Assembly (NCBI GenBank): GCA_964459305.1
Contig: CAYWNA010000107.1
Coordinates: forward strand, 1 to 39,653
Source of the DNA: CAYWNA01 sp964459305
Lineage (GTDB): Bacteria > Planctomycetota > Planctomycetia > Pirellulales > Pirellulaceae
Length of the DNA: 39,653 nucleotides
Reading direction: 5' to 3'
Position numbers and translations under genes: made by a program. The notes under the pieces were generated by a model. That model made no database searches. It was given only the letters and a program-made list of their open reading frames with translations, and had not been told where the DNA came from. This document shows positions 17,381 to 26,280 of the stretch, one piece after another (position 1 is the first letter of the stretch; each line of letters begins with the position of its first letter).

Positions 17381-18529
17381 CTATTTCCGCACCTGCCTGA
17401 AGTAGAAGGTCCCTTTCTTGTTTGCGATTGCGATGTCCAGTAGTCCATCATCGTCGATGTCGACCACCTGGAAATTCAGCCCGGCGCCGCTGTCGGTGTC
17501 AATCGTGTGCCTGGTCCATAGGGGCCGACCGTCTTTGCGGGCGAGCTCGTACCAATAGAGCACTGCGGGTTCGTCCGCTCCCTTATCTCGGCCGCAGTGG
17601 GCATAGTAGCGTTTGCCGGTCACGAAATCCTTCAGGCCGTCGCCGTTGATATCTGCCAGGCAGACCGTATGTGTCTGACAGAACGAGTTGTCGATTTCGT
17701 GGACCTGCCAGCCATTAGCAGTCTGTTCGTACCACCAAATGCCGTAGCCGTGAGCGCTGGTGACCAGGACGTCGTTGTCGCCATCGCCATCGAAGTCGTA
17801 GATGGGCATCTGCCCGCATCGTCCGCCAAAGTCCGCTTCGTGAAAGGCCCACACCTGCTGCGAGCCATCCGCCGGAGCTTCCCACCATCCTTTGACAATC
17901 AACACGTCGTTCCGTCCATCGCCGTTGATGTCACCGACGCCCTCTCCGTGAAGCGTACCCCTGATTTCCGGATCGTCCGGGCCGGCAATCGTCTGAATCG
18001 ACCACAACTCGCGCGGGTCTTTTCCCGGCCGAACGAAGGCCATGCGGGGGCTGCCGCAAACCATCTCCCGGCGACCGTCTCCATCGATGTCGGTCCAATA
18101 AGGGCTCTCGTTATTGGTGTTCTTGATCGCCAGGTACTCGTTCCACGCAACGTCCGGCTTGCCTGGATTCTCGTACCAACGCGTCTCTTTGCCGGGAAAG
18201 CCGACGACCATCAGGTCGGCTCGGCCATCGCCGTTCAAATCGTCAGCAAAGCAAAGAAAGGCATCCCCGTAGCGCTTCACATCGAAGACTTCCGGATTCT
18301 CGACGATGGGGACCATTTTCCAGTCCGGCGCGGCAAAGTAGACACCGCCGGCGGCGATATCCAGACGGCCATCTCCACTGAAGTCCGCCACGGCCACGCC
18401 TTCGCTTCGATACTTGTCGTCAAGTTGCGTTTTCACAAAACTCACTTTCGTGCCACCGCCGGCGGCGAGGCACGCCGCGCCGACTGCCAATGACACAAAG
18501 ACACTCAGGCCAACTCGAAAAAGTCTCAT
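17381..18529 (-). CDS. Secreted FG-GAP/VCBS beta-propeller protein
   Basis: 382 aa. The frame opens 9 codons earlier, at 18556, but GGAGGA lies 7 nt before the ATG at 18529, and from there the protein starts with a clean signal peptide (MRLFRVGLSVFVSLAVGAACLA). The mature part is a series of FG-GAP/VCBS repeats with calcium-binding-type DxDGDGxxD loops: DFSGDGRLDI, DLNGDGRADL, DIDGDGRREM, DINGDGRNDV, DFDGDGDNDV, DINGDGLKDF, DIDDDGLLDI. Seven such loops fit a seven-bladed propeller. These proteins are extracellular and usually bind ligands or partners; no enzymatic motif is visible. It follows the small membrane protein by 108 bp and probably shares its transcript. Confidence 0.88.
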   Translation of the reverse strand: MRLFRVGLSVFVSLAVGAACLAAGGGTKVSFVKTQLDDKYRSEGVAVADFSGDGRLDIAAGGVYFAAPDWKMVPIVENPEVFDVKRYGDAFLCFADDLNGDGRADLMVVGFPGKETRWYENPGKPDVAWNEYLAIKNTNNESPYWTDIDGDGRREMVCGSPRMAFVRPGKDPRELWSIQTIAGPDDPEIRGTLHGEGVGDINGDGRNDVLIVKGWWEAPADGSQQVWAFHEADFGGRCGQMPIYDFDGDGDNDVLVTSAHGYGIWWYEQTANGWQVHEIDNSFCQTHTVCLADINGDGLKDFVTGKRYYAHCGRDKGADEPAVLYWYELARKDGRPLWTRHTIDTDSGAGLNFQVVDIDDDGLLDIAIANKKGTFYFRQVRK

Positions 18530-18637
18530 TGCACGATCCTCCAGTCTGCGATTCATGAAGTAGTCTTCTTGCAGGTCCCTTCCGCCGGACGGGACGCGGC
18601 GAGTGGAAGGACGTTGCTTGCCGTTTCCGAACTCCGC

Positions 18638-19009
18638 TCAAATCACGACGATGCGATCATCCGAGAGCATCCAGAAGTAGCAGCCCATGTACGTACCCAG
18701 GAAGCCGATTATCAGCACGCGCATCCAGAGCGGTTCCGGACCGGCCATCTTTGGCAGAAGCACGACTGCCGCAATTCCAAGGACGGCAATGATGTTCATC
18801 ACGACGCGCATGACCGATATGTTCTCGACAAGTATGGCTCGGATGGCGTAAGTTAGGCCCAGTGTTCCCAGCAGGAGCGGCACTGTCACAATCCAGTGCC
18901 CCATGCGAAAATCACGGATGAGGCCAAAGATCACGATGACCGCGACGATCCCGGTGAAGACGCATCCCTGGACACCGGCGTTACGTGCAAAGCGAGTGAA
19001 TCTGTCCAT
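18638..19009 (-). CDS. Small integral membrane protein, about four TM helices
   Basis: 123 aa. GGAGGG lies 9 nt before the ATG at 19009. Hydrophobic segments: GCVFTGIVAVIVIFGLI, HWIVTVPLLLGTLGLTYAI, VMRVVMNIIAVLGIAAVVLL and WMRVLIIGFLGTYMGCYFWM, separated by short charged loops. The N-terminus (MDRFTRFAR) is basic and likely cytoplasmic. I do not recognise a family. It starts 42 bp after the stop of the large FAD-oxidoreductase gene, so it is probably cotranscribed with it and with the FG-GAP gene. Confidence 0.75.
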   Translation of the reverse strand: MDRFTRFARNAGVQGCVFTGIVAVIVIFGLIRDFRMGHWIVTVPLLLGTLGLTYAIRAILVENISVMRVVMNIIAVLGIAAVVLLPKMAGPEPLWMRVLIIGFLGTYMGCYFWMLSDDRIVVI

Positions 19010-19051
19010 ATCGTCTAGCCCTCCAGCCCCGTGCGGGCTTCGCGAGCCGAG

Positions 19052-22000
19052 CTACTTTTGCTCGTCGTAAACTCTGATTTCGAACAATCGGGCCGCCGGA
19101 GTTGCGTCCGTTCCGTGGACCGTTAGCTTGAGTTTCGTTCCGACCACTGTGTCGAATCGGTGCACGCGTCGTCGCTGGAAGTTGCCGTTCTCGCGCAAGA
19201 TCGTAGTCCACTGAGTTCCGTCATGATGCGAAAGTTCGTATTCCCTCACACATTGCGGAACGAACGGCTCGTCGTGATAACGGTTGTTCATGTCGGTGTC
19301 GAACGTCAGATAAACGGTATTGAACTTCGTCGGCTCCGGGAATTCTAGCGCGAGCCACTGTGGCATGGGCTGTTCTGGATCCGAAGCCCACAGGTTGGTG
19401 ATGTCGCCTTGGATCCGCGTAGCACCGTTCACGGCGTTCTCGGGTCGGTAGTCCGCAGGAATGGCCAAAGGAGGATCGACCGCAACGGCGTAGTACTGAC
19501 CTTCGACGACAGTCCACTGCCGACCGCTGCTGCCGCCGTAAGCTCGGCATGAGCCGATAGGGGCTCGATTCATCAGTCGCCAAGAAATGCCTTCAGTCGG
19601 CTGCAGCCAGACCCAGACAAACGGTTCGCGGATCGCGCAGTCGATGGGGAACTCGACGAACGATTCCCGTTTGGGCGGCACCACGGCGTTGATGACGGCA
19701 AGATCGTCTTCTGCCGAGTAATCGCCCTGACTGGACGCCGAGCGTATGTGAAGCGTCACCTCTTGGGGCTCGTCGCGTTCCGATGCCAGGAGCAAGGAAA
19801 CCGACCGCCAATGCTCTTTCAGACCGCGTGGAACCATGACCGCGCGGGGCGTATTCAGCGGATGTAACTCTTTGGCCGGATTAACCTCCTGGTGTCCGAA
19901 AGGCTCGTAATCCGCCGTGCTCGACGCGGTTATGGTCGCCTTCCTGGCCAAGTCGTCCGGATCCTCGTTCGTGATGCCGGGGATGTACTGGTCGTGTTTC
20001 AGCAAGATCTGTTGAAGGCGGCGGATGTGTTGTGTGCCGAGTTGTCGCGGCGTGACGTTGTGTTGCAGACAAAGAGCGGCCGCGGTCCCAGCGGCCTGCC
20101 CCAACGGCGCCAAGGTGCCCTGCACACGGACGGTACCAAGAGCCACGTGCGTGACGCTCATATTTCGTCCGGCGAACAGAAGGTTGTCGATGTTCTTCGA
20201 GTAGAGACAACGGAAAGGAATTGTGTAGATCGGCACACGAGGATTGAAATCAAACGGCCCTTCTTCGCCCGAGAAGATCCCTTCAGGATGATGGACATCC
20301 AAAGGCCAACCGCCGTAGGAGATGCGATCTGGAAACGGGACGGCGTTTTGCACGTCGTTTTGGTTGAGGATGTAATCGCCGACCAGCCGTCTCGATTCGC
20401 GTTTTGCGTCGGTAATCGGCACGTAGGTCAACGCGTAGCAGGCCGCTTGCTCTCGTTCGGGCCAAGCGTTCTTGATGTAATCCCAATAGCCAAAGCTGAT
20501 CCGAATCAACTCGTCGCGCGCCTTTTCCGCATTCCAGAGGTCGTCGATCGTGCCCGGGTGCTCCAACCACCACTCGCCGCCGGCGAATCCGCGCGGCCGG
20601 CGCCCAAAGCGACTGGCCGGCGGCAGTTTTGCTGCCCAGGCAGGCGGTACGTACGGAGCGGGTTCGCCCATGTGCTCGGCTCGATACGACAGGGCCCGTC
20701 GTCCCATGAGGCAGCCGCTCATGGTGATCTGATCCGGCGATTCGGGTGCAAGGCTTTCGTTAAACTCGCTGCGAGCCTCACGGCCCAAGCGATATTCAGC
20801 TTTGGCATAGTAGCCGATCCAGCCATCACCGGTGCAATCGAGAAACGCCTTGGCACGGTACACGGTGATTTCGCCGGTCAACGTGTCAACCGCCTTGACG
20901 GCCCGAATCGTGTGGTCGTTTTCCATTCCAACATTGACGACGTGCTGATTCATGTACATCGACAGGTTGGGCTCCTGCTCCGCAGCCACTCGGAACGGTT
21001 CGCTCATCTTGGGGTAACCGTATCGAGCTTTGATCCGGCCGACTTCTTCGATAATGCCGCTTTCCCGCGCGTTGCGGTGGCAGCAACTGGCCCCGCTGAT
21101 CGGCACGCCCAGTTCGATGCTGGCATTGCCGCCAAGCACTGGTCGGTTTTGAATCAAGGCGGTCTTTGCTCCCATCCTGGCCGACGTCAATGCCGCACAG
21201 CTTCCCGCGGCGCCGGCACCGACGACAATCACATCGAAGTCGCCCACCAGCTTTGGATCGGGCGACAGCCCAGTCAGACGACTGCGTTCTCGTACGATCG
21301 CTGCAACGGCGTCCGGTGGCGCGTAGTCCAGATCCGAAGTCAACAGCAATGCATCACATCGGCCGTAGTAGCCGGTGAGATCGTGAAGTGCGATCCGTGT
21401 GCAGCCAGGCGGGAGTTCGAAGTCGCCACCCGACTGCCAATGCCAGTCCTCGGTATCAGCAATCCCAAAATCCGAGTCTGATAACATATCGCCAACTCGC
21501 ACAGCAAATCGTCCGGGCGAGTGTTCCTTCTGCCAGTTCTTGGCACGGACCCACAGCCGATAAGTTCCTGCTCTTGGGATCTCCACTTCGACCGTGGCGT
21601 CTTCGACCGGCGTTCCAACGCCGGCAGCGATCAAGTAGGCCGAGCCCATCAGGTGAACAAACTGCGTGTCCAACCACCAGCCGCCATAATTGCCGAAGTC
21701 CTCGGCGTCGATCCAAAGGAAACCCTCTTTGACCGCTTGGATATCGCGTTTCGGTTTACGAAACTCGACCCAAGTCGCTCCGATGCGTCCTGGTTGGACG
21801 TCGACGTCCTTCTGAGCGAGCAGATTCACTCGCCCTTTCTCGTATGATGCACGGACTTCGGCACCGGCTCTCGCCCGGTCATAGACACACACTTCATCAA
21901 TGACGCCGGTGAAAAGGTACGCTGAGCCACACGACCCGATCCCCAAGTGAGTCTGTGTCTGATCGATCGTACCGCTGGCTGCGTGCGGCGAGCTGCCGTC

Positions 22001-22570
22001 TTCCTGACCGTCAATCAACAATCGCATCTCGGATCCGTCATAGACCGCCGCGACGTGATACCACCGTTCGGTCTCCCAGTCGGTCTTCTTCGACCCGAGC
22101 GAGACGAGTTGGCCATCCAACCACAACAGGAATCCAAGGCGGCCGCTACTGAATCGCAAGGCAAAGCAGTTGTCTCTGCGGACAATCGTGGGAAAACCGG
22201 ATTCCGGCTGCTGGTTCAATCGAAACCAGGCCTCTATCGAAAGAGCTTCCCGAAACGTGAGACTAGGTAAGTGCGGACAGTTGGCCGCGGTGGAACGCCC
22301 ATCAAACTGCAGCCCCAATCCTGTGACCCCTTTGACCAGCAGACCGTCGGCCACGATGGCATGATTCGCTCGACCGGAACTGTCAGTGGCCAAGCGTCCC
22401 TTTTGTTCGTCGAAACTCCATTTGCCGACAAGTCCGGCTTCTGGTTCTTCCGCGGTCGCGGTTCGCACAGTTGTCGGCAGCATCACGAGGATGAATGAAG
22501 CAACTGCGAACAAACGGTTCGCGCGGTGCCTGGGATAGCCGAGAGCATTCAGTCGGTTTTGCTGTCTCAT
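19052..22570 (-). CDS. Exported LamG / FAD-dependent oxidoreductase / discoidin-like multidomain protein
   Basis: 1172 aa with an N-terminal signal (LFAVASFILVMLPTTVRTATA). Residues about 43-235 form a LamG (concanavalin A-like) domain (GLVGKWSFDE, LSIEAWFRLN, VIDEVCVYDRA). Residues about 275-430 form a jelly-roll, CBM-like domain (GTYRLWVRAKNW). From about 440 comes a FAD-binding Rossmann motif DVIVVGAGAAGSCAAL with RPVLGGNASIELGVPISGA, then FLDCTGDGWIGYYA and DNLLFAGRNMSVTHVALGTVR. This is the pattern of the FAD_oxidored family, often labelled 'xanthan lyase-like' in databases without proof. The last about 130 residues resemble an F5/8-type C (discoidin) domain. The mix of a flavin domain and three glycan-binding-like domains points to an exported redox enzyme acting on carbohydrate (inference). 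A palindromic element lies upstream at 22592-22677. Confidence 0.88.
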   Translation of the reverse strand: MRQQNRLNALGYPRHRANRLFAVASFILVMLPTTVRTATAEEPEAGLVGKWSFDEQKGRLATDSSGRANHAIVADGLLVKGVTGLGLQFDGRSTAANCPHLPSLTFREALSIEAWFRLNQQPESGFPTIVRRDNCFALRFSSGRLGFLLWLDGQLVSLGSKKTDWETERWYHVAAVYDGSEMRLLIDGQEDGSSPHAASGTIDQTQTHLGIGSCGSAYLFTGVIDEVCVYDRARAGAEVRASYEKGRVNLLAQKDVDVQPGRIGATWVEFRKPKRDIQAVKEGFLWIDAEDFGNYGGWWLDTQFVHLMGSAYLIAAGVGTPVEDATVEVEIPRAGTYRLWVRAKNWQKEHSPGRFAVRVGDMLSDSDFGIADTEDWHWQSGGDFELPPGCTRIALHDLTGYYGRCDALLLTSDLDYAPPDAVAAIVRERSRLTGLSPDPKLVGDFDVIVVGAGAAGSCAALTSARMGAKTALIQNRPVLGGNASIELGVPISGASCCHRNARESGIIEEVGRIKARYGYPKMSEPFRVAAEQEPNLSMYMNQHVVNVGMENDHTIRAVKAVDTLTGEITVYRAKAFLDCTGDGWIGYYAKAEYRLGREARSEFNESLAPESPDQITMSGCLMGRRALSYRAEHMGEPAPYVPPAWAAKLPPASRFGRRPRGFAGGEWWLEHPGTIDDLWNAEKARDELIRISFGYWDYIKNAWPEREQAACYALTYVPITDAKRESRRLVGDYILNQNDVQNAVPFPDRISYGGWPLDVHHPEGIFSGEEGPFDFNPRVPIYTIPFRCLYSKNIDNLLFAGRNMSVTHVALGTVRVQGTLAPLGQAAGTAAALCLQHNVTPRQLGTQHIRRLQQILLKHDQYIPGITNEDPDDLARKATITASSTADYEPFGHQEVNPAKELHPLNTPRAVMVPRGLKEHWRSVSLLLASERDEPQEVTLHIRSASSQGDYSAEDDLAVINAVVPPKRESFVEFPIDCAIREPFVWVWLQPTEGISWRLMNRAPIGSCRAYGGSSGRQWTVVEGQYYAVAVDPPLAIPADYRPENAVNGATRIQGDITNLWASDPEQPMPQWLALEFPEPTKFNTVYLTFDTDMNNRYHDEPFVPQCVREYELSHHDGTQWTTILRENGNFQRRRVHRFDTVVGTKLKLTVHGTDATPAARLFEIRVYDEQK

Positions 22571-22591
22571 TGTCGATTCACCATTCTCAAA

Positions 22592-22677
22592 GTTCGTAGT
22601 CTCGCCTTTGGGCGGTCGAAACGAAACCCACGATGAAAGCCGCAGCCCGAAGACCGCCTAAAGGCGAGACTACGAAC
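22592..22677. repeat. 26-bp inverted repeat (25/26) between two minus-strand genes
   Basis: The arms are 22592-22617 (begins GTTCGTAGTCTCGCC) and 22652-22677 (ends GGCGAGACTACGAAC), separated by 34 bp. They pair with a single mismatch. The element lies between the beta-helix gene stop (22712) and the FAD gene start (22570) and would form a very stable stem in the minus-strand transcript, just upstream of the FAD gene leader. No T-run follows. Confidence 0.85.
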
Positions 22678-22711
22678 GACCTCTAACCGCTTCTTGCGCG
22701 GGCATTACCAT

Positions 22712-24850
22712 CTATTCTTCGGGCAACTTCAACTGGGGGCGATTGACGCTCTTTGGCAGTTCGACCCACTCGGGCGGGCCGACGAGGCCGACCTCGCTTG
22801 TGTCGATTGGCTGGAAGCCCAGTTTCAACGCGGGCGAGTCCGATTGGAGGTGGAAATCGAAGTCGTCCGCATTCATGAACTTGGGATCGGCGACGACGCT
22901 GCCGGCATCGTGGCCCTGTTCTTGCCATTTGGCAAAACTGACGTCGCCGGGGAATTTCAGTTCGCCGTCCGGTCGAAAATAGAGATTGTTGCATAGCGTG
23001 AACTTGTTGTTGCTCCATCCGCCGCCCAGGGGTTGCGCCGGATGGCAATAGATGATGTTTCGCTCGACCGTGAACGACGAGTGTTCTTCTTGACGGCTGC
23101 GCCGAATCTGACCGTAGGTGGCCGACATGGCCAAGATGTTATTGCGCACAATGTTCTCGCGACCGTAGTGCTGGTGAAAGGCACCGTCTTTGACGCGGTA
23201 TACGACGTTGTTCTCCATCAGGATGTCGGTGCTGCCCTCGTCGGTGTACAGCCCCCAGCCGCCATAGCTGTAGCTCAATACATCGTGAATCACGTTATGG
23301 CACAATCGAGTGCCTGGCGCGAGACCCAGACAGTAGATGCCGCCCATGTCGCTCAGTTGTCCCCAGCCGAGATGATGAATGTGGTTAAACTCGATCGCGT
23401 TGTGATGCGCGGTGCTGGGCGCGTAGCCCCAACTCCACCCGACAGAAACGCCCGTGTAGAAGAAGTCGCAGATGTCGTTGTGGTGGACTTCGTTGTGAGA
23501 GCTGCGACCAATCCAGACGCCGATCCCTGCGTGATACACGTTGCCGCCGTCGTGGATGAAGCAATTGTAGACTTCGTTTCGCTCGGCCTGCTGCTGAGGC
23601 TCGCTTGGCAGACTCATGTGCCCCAAGCGTATACCGCCGGCGCCTAGATCGTGAACGTGGCACTGGACGATGCGATTGTCTTTGCATCCGTGCTCCAGCC
23701 AAACGCCATATCCGCCGGTGTGCGCCACTTCGCAACTGTTGAACGTACAGTGCCGCGCGCCGCGAGCGAAAACCGTGGCATCCGGCAGGGACGCAGCCGC
23801 TTGACCGTCAACCGTTGCCGCCTCGGGCATCACCCAGTCGGTATACGCAAACGTCAACCCTTTGAAATGCAAATGATCGACAAATTTGCCGGTTGCGGGA
23901 TCACCATCCAACCGCAGTAGTACTTGCGGCTTCGGAGCGATGACTTCGGCCGAGGTCATGTCCTCACCGGGACGCGGACAGTAGCTCAACACACCAGTGC
24001 GACGGTCCAGATGGAATTCGCCGGGAGCGTCCAACGCGGCGTGAATGCCCTCGACATAGTACCGCTGGTTCTTCTCCCACCATCCCATGGGCCAACCGCT
24101 GGGCGCGGTGAACTCCACCAAGCGTTTCTCTGTGTCCAGCGACTTGATGCGATGTCGCGACGCCGTCCACGAATGGTAGACGACGACAACAGCATCGTCC
24201 CGGTCGGGCCATTCCTGAAGGTCGTCGCCTTGATAGAAGACCGATTTCTTGGCCTGTGGATCGCGACGCGCCTGGTTCCGATCCTTGTACGGTACGCCAG
24301 GGCCAACCGCGCGAAAGGTGCCTTCGTTAGGTGAGCGAGCCGGCATGCAACGCCGGCCATCTACGAACAGTTCCCGAGGATGCCAGCCGTCTTCCTTGAC
24401 CTCGGGCAGCACCGTCGTCCACAGCGGCCCATCGGACTCTTTCTTCCAGCCGGTAATCGGCACGCCGCCGCTAATGATCGGCTTTTCGCCGGGCCATGCC
24501 TCGTAAGTGATCGGCGCCTCTTGAGTGCTCGAATCTTCAGCCGTGAAAACGACCGGCTCGTCGACACGATACGTTCCACCACGAATGAGTACGCGGATCG
24601 GTTTCGCAGCCGGAGCGGCTGCTCGGAGTTTGCGCACCGCATCGCGTGCACCGGCGAGTGAGGCAAGCGGACCGTCGCTCCCGTCCTCGTTTGAACTGGT
24701 AAGCTCGCCCGACCACGAGTCTTGGCCGTTGGGGGCGACGTACAGGTCGGCGGTCGCATTCGGCTTCTCACCATACGCGGCCGCAACGGCAAGCAGCAGA
24801 ATGGTGAGAGATGTCGCGAACCGGACAGGCGGGGAAAGTGGGAACGACAT
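22712..24850 (-). CDS. Secreted right-handed parallel beta-helix protein (polysaccharide-acting fold)
   Basis: 712 aa from the ATG at 24850, which has AAGGAG 6 nt upstream; an earlier in-frame ATG at 24877 lacks such a site. Signal peptide: RFATSLTILLLAVAAAYG. The mature N-terminus LYVAPNGQDSWSG and GARDAVRKLRAA are typical of planctomycete and Bacteroidetes beta-helix proteins. Residues about 330-640 contain short parallel-beta-helix coils: HCTFNSCEVAHTGGYGVWL, NRIVQCHVHDLGAGGIRLG, NEVYNCFIHDGG, NEVHHNDICDFFYTG, NAIEFNHIHHLGWG, DILMENNVVYRVKDGAF, NIVRNNILAM. This fold covers pectate-lyase-like enzymes and several glycoside hydrolases (for example GH141-type). The catalytic class cannot be read from the sequence. 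First gene of the minus-strand run reaching 15454. Confidence 0.85.
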   Translation of the reverse strand: MSFPLSPPVRFATSLTILLLAVAAAYGEKPNATADLYVAPNGQDSWSGELTSSNEDGSDGPLASLAGARDAVRKLRAAAPAAKPIRVLIRGGTYRVDEPVVFTAEDSSTQEAPITYEAWPGEKPIISGGVPITGWKKESDGPLWTTVLPEVKEDGWHPRELFVDGRRCMPARSPNEGTFRAVGPGVPYKDRNQARRDPQAKKSVFYQGDDLQEWPDRDDAVVVVYHSWTASRHRIKSLDTEKRLVEFTAPSGWPMGWWEKNQRYYVEGIHAALDAPGEFHLDRRTGVLSYCPRPGEDMTSAEVIAPKPQVLLRLDGDPATGKFVDHLHFKGLTFAYTDWVMPEAATVDGQAAASLPDATVFARGARHCTFNSCEVAHTGGYGVWLEHGCKDNRIVQCHVHDLGAGGIRLGHMSLPSEPQQQAERNEVYNCFIHDGGNVYHAGIGVWIGRSSHNEVHHNDICDFFYTGVSVGWSWGYAPSTAHHNAIEFNHIHHLGWGQLSDMGGIYCLGLAPGTRLCHNVIHDVLSYSYGGWGLYTDEGSTDILMENNVVYRVKDGAFHQHYGRENIVRNNILAMSATYGQIRRSRQEEHSSFTVERNIIYCHPAQPLGGGWSNNKFTLCNNLYFRPDGELKFPGDVSFAKWQEQGHDAGSVVADPKFMNADDFDFHLQSDSPALKLGFQPIDTSEVGLVGPPEWVELPKSVNRPQLKLPEE

Positions 24851-25037
24851 GGCTTGCTCCTTTTGGATCGATGCCAATCGGGCGGGAGATTACTCGGCGA
24901 GTCACATTCTTCGTGGCCGCGTTGGGTCAACGCTGTCATTATCCAATATCCTGTGCGAGAATGGGAGCGGGTGAGAAGAAAGTTGTCGTCGTGGTCTCTG
25001 AAAGAACTGCGATTGTATGCAAACCGGGAGTCCGTCC

Positions 25038-26183
25038 GTGAAGACACGCTCACTTGTTCGCGTCGCGATGATCATCGTCGCCTCTGTCACTCGATTTGCC
25101 AATGGATTCGATTCCTCGGAGCCCAGCCTCGGTAGTGACAAGGGCAGCGGCAAAGATGAGCCGTTTTCCGTGATCGCAGTGCTGCATCACGACGACGCAC
25201 TGGCCCGTCCGCACGATATCGAACTGCACGGTGATTTGGCTTTCGTGCCCGGAAAGGGCGGATCGGTCGCGGTTGTCGATATCAAGGATCTCGAAAATCC
25301 GAGAATCATCTGGTGGAGCCGGGAGCAGGGCGATTTGGAGGATGCGCAGACGGTGCTGCCGTTGGGAGACCATTTATTCCTTGGGGCACGCGATTTTTAC
25401 TCGATCCGTATCAAGGATCCACATAAGCCCGTGTTTGAGAAGAAAACATCAGATCGGCCGCGAGTCGATCGGATCAATGGAATGGTCAAGCGCGGCGATT
25501 ACATTCTCAGCGCGAACAAAACCGGTTGGATCAGCGTGTTCGACATCGGCGACCCTTCTTCACCAATACTGCGGGATATGCTCGACACCAGACGGCACGG
25601 CAACCTCCGCTCGCCCCACGATATTGCAGCGTTCGGGAATCACATCATCGTCGTGGATCAGTCTCGCAATAGTCCAGTCAAGGTGCGTATCTATGGCGTG
25701 GCCGACTCGATCACAGGCAAACTGCTATCTGCGGACAAGTGGATGGTGGCCGGCGCTATCACGAGCGCCAGTCTCAACGGGGCGAACCGCGTGGTCGTCA
25801 GCGGTAATCATGCGTTCGTGGCGTGCAGCCAATCAGACAACTTCGCAATCGGATTCCTGGATATCACGAATCCGAATGATCCCGTCCACCTACGCACCAT
25901 GCCGTTCGCCGATGTCCACGCCACGGGACTTGCCATATCCGGACGCGTGCTCTTCGTCGCCGGCGGGCAGGCCATCCAGGCTTTGGACGTCTCAGACCCC
26001 GCCAAGCCCGAAACGCTGGCAGTGTTCAAAACGCCAGAAGTGTTCCCCACCGGCCGCGACAACGCCCACGATTTGGTCTACCGAGATGGCCACCTCTTCG
26101 TGACGGCGCAAAATGACAATCAGATCGGCATCATTCGAGTGAACGACAGACGGATAAGGCAGTCAGCCTGCGACAAGCCTTGA
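25038..26183 (+). CDS. Secreted LVIVD-repeat beta-propeller protein
   Basis: 381 aa. The GTG at 25038 is preferred over the ATG at 25017: GGGAG (25026-25030) is 7 nt upstream, and the product starts with a signal peptide (TRSLVRVAMIIVASVTRFANG). The mature part has LVIVD-type repeats of about 45 residues, each with a V/I-x-DI-x-(D/N)P pattern: VAVVDIKDLENPRIIWW, YSIRIKDPHKPVFEK, ISVFDIGDPSSPILRD, IGFLDITNPNDPVHLRT, IQALDVSDPAKPETLAV. These build an extracellular propeller. No enzymatic motif is visible. It is divergent from the beta-helix gene (24850), so the 187-bp gap between them should hold both promoters. Confidence 0.85.
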   Translation: MKTRSLVRVAMIIVASVTRFANGFDSSEPSLGSDKGSGKDEPFSVIAVLHHDDALARPHDIELHGDLAFVPGKGGSVAVVDIKDLENPRIIWWSREQGDLEDAQTVLPLGDHLFLGARDFYSIRIKDPHKPVFEKKTSDRPRVDRINGMVKRGDYILSANKTGWISVFDIGDPSSPILRDMLDTRRHGNLRSPHDIAAFGNHIIVVDQSRNSPVKVRIYGVADSITGKLLSADKWMVAGAITSASLNGANRVVVSGNHAFVACSQSDNFAIGFLDITNPNDPVHLRTMPFADVHATGLAISGRVLFVAGGQAIQALDVSDPAKPETLAVFKTPEVFPTGRDNAHDLVYRDGHLFVTAQNDNQIGIIRVNDRRIRQSACDKP

Positions 26184-26211
26184 CAACAGTCAGGCGGGGA
26201 AGAGAATAGTC

Positions 26212-26257
26212 GAACCACCATGCGCCGCCGTGGCTTGTCTGGCGGATTTTGTGGTTC
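26212..26257 (+). terminator. Imperfect hairpin after the LVIVD gene, possible terminator
   Basis: GAACCAC at 26212-26218 pairs with GTGGTTC at 26251-26257, and inner CGCC/GGCG blocks extend the stem with bulges. It is followed by TTTCGTTT. It lies 28 bp past the LVIVD stop codon and just before the flavodoxin-fold gene. The stem is imperfect and the T-run broken, so this may equally be another dispersed palindromic repeat. Confidence 0.45.
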
Positions 26258-26280
26258 TTTCGTTTAGTGAGTGAAATACC

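Noticed and set aside
17597..18493. 298-codon plus-strand open frame opposite the FG-GAP gene
   Set aside because: It is the complement of repeated DxDGDG coding sequence, which keeps the opposite strand open. No independent coding evidence.
19892..21481. 529-codon plus-strand open frame opposite the FAD oxidoreductase gene
   Set aside because: The minus strand encodes clear FAD, LamG and discoidin motifs over the same bases. The plus-strand translation matches no fold, and its start has no Shine-Dalgarno.
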